DNA of 55,929 bases, taken from positions 1-55,929 of the forward strand of contig RXIV01000013.1 in assembly GCA_003989085.1 (NCBI GenBank). The letters run 5' to 3'. The DNA is from Candidatus Competibacteraceae bacterium. GTDB lineage: Bacteria; Pseudomonadota; Gammaproteobacteria; Competibacterales; Competibacteraceae. Positions 53,632 to 55,929 of the stretch are shown here, one piece after another. The stretch's first letter is position 1; every line of letters begins with the position of its first letter. A program made the position numbers and the translations under genes. The notes below the pieces were generated by a model, which ran no database searches, had not been told where the DNA came from, and saw nothing but the letters and a program-made list of their open reading frames with translations.

Positions 53632-54300
53632 TCACCGACACAGCGCCTCACACGGTACGCCATCCTTATTCCTATCCAGCCGGCTTACCCCACATTGCGT
53701 GAGATAAAACCGCGCTTCCTCACAACTCGTCATTTCGCCGCAGGTGCGTTTCGCCCCGCAGCGCCCCTCAATCATTGGCGATTCTGGCGGATCTGCCCGA
53801 CCGGGGACAATGGGCGACCCACACGGCTCCTTGTGCCGCCAGTCCCACGGCGGACAACGCTGATCGGGTTGCAATGCCCATAATCCCCGTTTCGCCGCTT
53901 GCGCCTGTGCTTCCAATGCCTCCAGTTCCGGCGGAAACGGATAGGCCCGATACACCCACGCCGCGCCCCGTTTCACCAATTCCGCGTTCACATTCACCGC
54001 GCCCACAAACACTGTTCCCAGTGTCCGGCCATATTTATCCGGCCCCGGACTCTCCACTCGCGCCGATTTGCCGAACGCCAAGGCCGACAACGCCTGTTTC
54101 GCCTGCTGACCATAGGGTTGCTTGAGTTCGGGCGCATCAATGCCCGCCAGTCGCACCTTGACCTGGTGGTTGCCCGCTACCAGCAAGGTCAGCGTGTCGC
54201 CATCATTAACACCGACCACCTGGCCGGTCAGGGTTTCCGCCGAAACGGGTAAACCCGCAACGATCAGCAGCAGGGACACTATCCAGCGAACCAGGATCAT
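53632..54300 (-). CDS. secreted thermonuclease-like protein with excalibur domain
   Basis: 222 residues. Signal peptide MILVRWIVSLLLIVAGLPVSA. The staphylococcal-nuclease fold has VNDGDTLTLL, VRLAGIDAPELKQPYG and DKYGRTLG, which carry the catalytic Arg and Asp/Glu pattern. The Cys-rich C-terminus ends with an excalibur-type calcium motif (DRNKDGVPCE). It should degrade extracellular or periplasmic nucleic acid. It starts 2 bp after the stop of the repressor gene, so both are one transcript, unusual for a phage control region. Confidence 0.87.
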   Translation of the reverse strand: MILVRWIVSLLLIVAGLPVSAETLTGQVVGVNDGDTLTLLVAGNHQVKVRLAGIDAPELKQPYGQQAKQALSALAFGKSARVESPGPDKYGRTLGTVFVGAVNVNAELVKRGAAWVYRAYPFPPELEALEAQAQAAKRGLWALQPDQRCPPWDWRHKEPCGSPIVPGRADPPESPMIEGRCGAKRTCGEMTSCEEARFYLTQCGVSRLDRNKDGVPCEALCR

Positions 54301-54302
54301 GG

Positions 54303-54683
54303 CTACTGCGGTCTCCGTCGTTGATGGTGCTCAACCAACACATACGCCGCCGCTATCTCCCGCACTATCTCACGATGTTTGAGCGATACCTGACGATAGT
54401 CAGTCAGCAGTTTCAGTTCATCCGACGGCAAGTACTGCAACTCAGGCTCAATGGCCGGCTGCGCGGGCGGCGTATCGGGATCAATGCTCATCGATCCCAC
54501 CGACAGCCCCAGCGCCTGCTCAATCCGCCGGGCTACATCCTCGCCCATATCACGAACGCCAGTTACCAACTGGCTCAAATGGGACGGCACCAGCCCAGTA
54601 CTGTGAGCGAACTGGCGCTGCGACTTATAGCTACTGACTAATCGGATCAAGTTATCCCGTCTGATCTCGTGAATCGTCTTCAT
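54303..54683 (-). CDS. phage-type repressor with helix-turn-helix (CI-like)
   Basis: 126 residues. An HTH of the Cro/CI family lies in the first 65 residues (RQFAHSTGLVPSHLSQLVTG and DVARRIEQALGL). The C-terminal 60 residues are short and helical, without the Ser/Lys autoprotease part of full CI proteins. It faces the Cro-like gene across a 122-bp region with three operator-like repeats, the classic genetic-switch layout. It is the first gene of a minus-strand unit with the nuclease gene. Confidence 0.83.
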   Translation of the reverse strand: MKTIHEIRRDNLIRLVSSYKSQRQFAHSTGLVPSHLSQLVTGVRDMGEDVARRIEQALGLSVGSMSIDPDTPPAQPAIEPELQYLPSDELKLLTDYRQVSLKHREIVREIAAAYVLVEHHQRRRPQ

Positions 54684-54732
54684 GGTTCACCTCTGAAAAT
54701 CACCCGATAAATGATTTTCACTATGAAAATGA

Positions 54733-54795
54733 TAGCTGTGGCTACTATTTTGTGGTTAGTAGCTATTGCTATTGATTTATTAGTAGCTGTTGCTA
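54733..54795. promoter_or_regulatory. triple operator between repressor and Cro-like gene
   Basis: Three 12-bp dyads of the form TAGC-N4-GCTA: TAGCTGTGGCTA (54733-54744), TAGCTATTGCTA (54760-54771) and TAGCTGTTGCTA (54784-54795). They are spaced 27 and 24 bp apart, an arrangement like lambda OR. A plausible rightward promoter is TTGATT, 16 bp, TATCAT, whose -10 overlaps the third repeat. A separate inverted repeat GAAAATCA/TGATTTTC lies nearer the repressor gene. Confidence 0.78.
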
Positions 54796-54805
54796 TCATG
54801 CTGGC

Positions 54806-55090
54806 ATGGACATCAAGACCTATCTCAAGCAACACAAACCACGCGACCGGCGCGCCCTCGCTGACGCAGCAGGGACAAAGCTGATCTACTTACGGCAGAT
54901 CAGCGCTGGCCTACGTCGGGCAAGCGCCGACCTCGCGATTCGTTTAGAACACGCCAGCAACGGCCTGATGACCGCTCGTGAAATTCGTCCAGATTTACCT
55001 TGGCGGGAAATAACACCGAATGGCGTGGTTCAGCCACATAGCTCGCAGAGCGGTATTAACCACACCACCTCCCCACAGGAGGTGGCCTGA
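54806..55090 (+). CDS. Cro-like helix-turn-helix protein
   Basis: 94 residues. The first 65 form a YdaS/Cro-type HTH (MDIKTYLKQHKPRDRRALAD, then LIYLRQISAGLRRASADLA, LEHASNGLMTAREIRPDL). The Trp-Arg-Glu end of this pattern is typical of YdaS-like Cro proteins. The rest is Ser/Pro-rich and unstructured. It is divergent from the repressor and just downstream of the triple operator, so it should be the first early gene. Confidence 0.83.
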   Translation: MDIKTYLKQHKPRDRRALADAAGTKLIYLRQISAGLRRASADLAIRLEHASNGLMTAREIRPDLPWREITPNGVVQPHSSQSGINHTTSPQEVA

Positions 55091-55108
55091 TTTCGCGTGG
55101 TGGACCTT

Positions 55109-55154
55109 CCCGGTCTCGGCGCATGACCCCCGATAAGCCGCGACCGGGCTTTTT
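55109..55154 (+). terminator. intrinsic terminator after the Cro-like gene
   Basis: CCCGGTCTCGGC and GCCGCGACCGGG pair over 12 bp with one mismatch around a 16-nt loop, followed by CTTTTTC. A smaller hairpin (CCACCTCC/GGAGGTGG) lies at 55065-55085. The place resembles lambda tR1, so early transcription may stop here unless antiterminated. Confidence 0.7.
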
Positions 55155-55174
55155 CATCAGCCGGAGACCCGCCC

Positions 55175-55375
55175 ATGCCTCACCGAGAGAAATGCCTGGA
55201 ATCGATCCACGTTCACACCGGCGAAAGCCTGAAACGCGACCTGCAAGATTTGGCAATGCTGGAAGGTCGAGCGGTCGGCGAATACATCCGAGCGACGCTG
55301 GAGGCCCATGTCTATGGGGCCAAGACCAAGCTGCTCCCTTTCTCTGCCAAAGACCAGGCGTGTTCAGCGCCTTAA
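55175..55375 (+). CDS. small ribbon-helix-helix-like protein, paralogue of 43437-43658
   Basis: 66 residues. It has SIHVHTGESLKRDLQDLAML and AVGEYIRATLEAHVYG, a strand-helix-helix pattern like CopG/Arc DNA-binding proteins. It matches the small protein near the attachment site at the AVGEY-helix-HxYG motif. A GGAG lies about 10 bp before the ATG. It is probably a regulator of the element. Confidence 0.65.
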   Translation: MPHREKCLESIHVHTGESLKRDLQDLAMLEGRAVGEYIRATLEAHVYGAKTKLLPFSAKDQACSAP

Positions 55376-55388
55376 CGGAGCGGCGACC

Positions 55389-55619
55389 ATGAATCCTTGC
55401 CCGACCGGTAAACAGCCCTATCCGAGCGTCAACGCCGCCTGGCGCGTCATCCAGCTTTTAACCCACAAAACCGCACTTCACACACACAAACGCCACGGCA
55501 AGGCCGGCGGCTACGCCTACCGCTGCCTTGAATGCGGGCAATGGCACATCACCAGCCAACACCATAACCAACCACTCAAAGCCCAATCGAGGCAATGGTT
55601 AGAGGAGGCACAGGGATGA
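55389..55619 (+). CDS. small phage-type zinc-ribbon-like protein
   Basis: 76 residues: MNPCPTGKQPYPSVNAAWRV, a basic stretch, then YRCLECGQWHIT. Cys4, with the CLEC pair and nearby histidines, suggests a small zinc site. Such proteins are common next to replication genes in phages. Its stop overlaps the start of the next gene (ATGA), so both are translated together. Confidence 0.65.
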   Translation: MNPCPTGKQPYPSVNAAWRVIQLLTHKTALHTHKRHGKAGGYAYRCLECGQWHITSQHHNQPLKAQSRQWLEEAQG

Positions 55620-55929
55620 GCCGCATTCGCACGGTCAAGCCTGACCTATTCCGCCACGAAGACCTGTTTGACGCAGAGCTGGAAAGCGGATTACCGCTAC
55701 GGCTCGCATTTATCGGGCTGTTCACCGTCGCCGATTGCGCGGGGCGTTTCATTTGGAAGCCTCGCACCCTCAAGCTCGATGTGCTTCCACACGATAGCGT
55801 GGATTTCTCCGCCGTATTAAATGCGCTGGAGGCCGGGGGCTTCATCCAGAGCTACACGGTCAACGGTCAGCGCTACGGCTACATCCCGTCTTTTGGGAAG
55901 CATCAACAAATCCCCACTCGGGAGATAGA
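55616..55929 (+). CDS. phage replication-type protein, N-terminal part (cut by window end)
   Basis: The frame is open to the window edge (104 codons visible). It starts MSRIRTVKPDLFRHEDLF, then RLAFIGLFTVADCAGRFIWK, LKLDVLPHD, LNALEAGGFI and PSFGKHQQIP. This N-terminus is typical of phage or prophage replication/DnaT-like winged-helix proteins that bind an origin; the C-terminal part lies outside. GAGGAGG precedes the ATG. It shows that the element's replication module continues to the right. Confidence 0.75.
   Translation, partial: MSRIRTVKPDLFRHEDLFDAELESGLPLRLAFIGLFTVADCAGRFIWKPRTLKLDVLPHDSVDFSAVLNALEAGGFIQSYTVNGQRYGYIPSFGKHQQIPTREI

Noticed and set aside
54302..54683. Possible CRISPR-like repeat run near the repressor
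   Set aside because: The three repeats in this area are 12-bp operator dyads with short unequal spacing between divergent HTH genes. There is no array of uniform repeats and spacers, and no cas gene.

Overview
The window looks like a chromosomal segment of a GC-rich gammaproteobacterium with an integrated mobile element at its right end. The evidence is the gene content: a MutS close to the enterobacterial form, PurB, ThrC, Uup, PhoP/PhoQ-like regulators, and a tRNA-Arg remnant matching the gammaproteobacterial ACG isoacceptor. A wax-ester/diacylglycerol acyltransferase and a starch-binding-type protein would suit a storage-polymer-accumulating lineage such as Competibacteraceae, but this is only a guess.

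Region 1 (1-7675) is one chemosensory cluster on the plus strand: the C-terminal end of a transducer with a CheR/CheB docking pentapeptide, a STAS protein, CheY, CheA, CheW, CheR, CheD, CheB and a soluble MCP-like protein. Its content resembles the Pseudomonas aeruginosa che2 type. Region 2 (7792-11800) has mutS and a convergent amtB with a recognisable sigma-54 promoter and an NtrC-like site. Region 3 (12070-15188) is a small accessory patch on the minus strand: an orphan BsuBI/PstI-type adenine methyltransferase with only the tail of its restriction partner left, a frameshifted HicB antitoxin, and an FkbM methyltransferase followed by an integron-type attC site.

Region 4 (15474-42826) is mostly housekeeping: a UbiB-like kinase divergent from a WS/DGAT acyltransferase, an ExeA-like ATPase fused to two FHA-like domains, a PepSY / cytochrome b561 / PepSY / two-component cluster, Uup, two amino-acid ABC permeases without a binding protein or ATPase but coupled to an 1100-residue unknown, PurB, a repeat-linker protein with a starch-binding-like domain, an FAD oxidoreductase, a DECR-type reductase, a diguanylate cyclase, ThrC and an acyl-CoA ligase.

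Region 5 (42989 to the end) is an integrated element. Its left junction is a 54-nt 3' fragment of a tRNA-Arg gene, followed by small phage-type genes and a nested palindrome. Then comes a plus-strand defence block: a helicase-nuclease of the BPTD_3080 kind, a DUF4258/YgiT toxin-antitoxin-like pair, a type III-like adenine methyltransferase with a mosaic recognition domain, an AT-rich TIR protein, and a TerD domain fused to a PD-(D/E)XK nuclease. The window ends in a phage-like control region: repressor plus secreted nuclease on the minus strand, three near-identical operator dyads, a Cro-like gene, an intrinsic terminator, and the start of a replication-type gene. The element runs past the right edge. 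No integrase or intact tRNA-Arg lies in the window. The most novel objects are the TerD-nuclease fusion within the defence block and the ExeA-FHA fusion.
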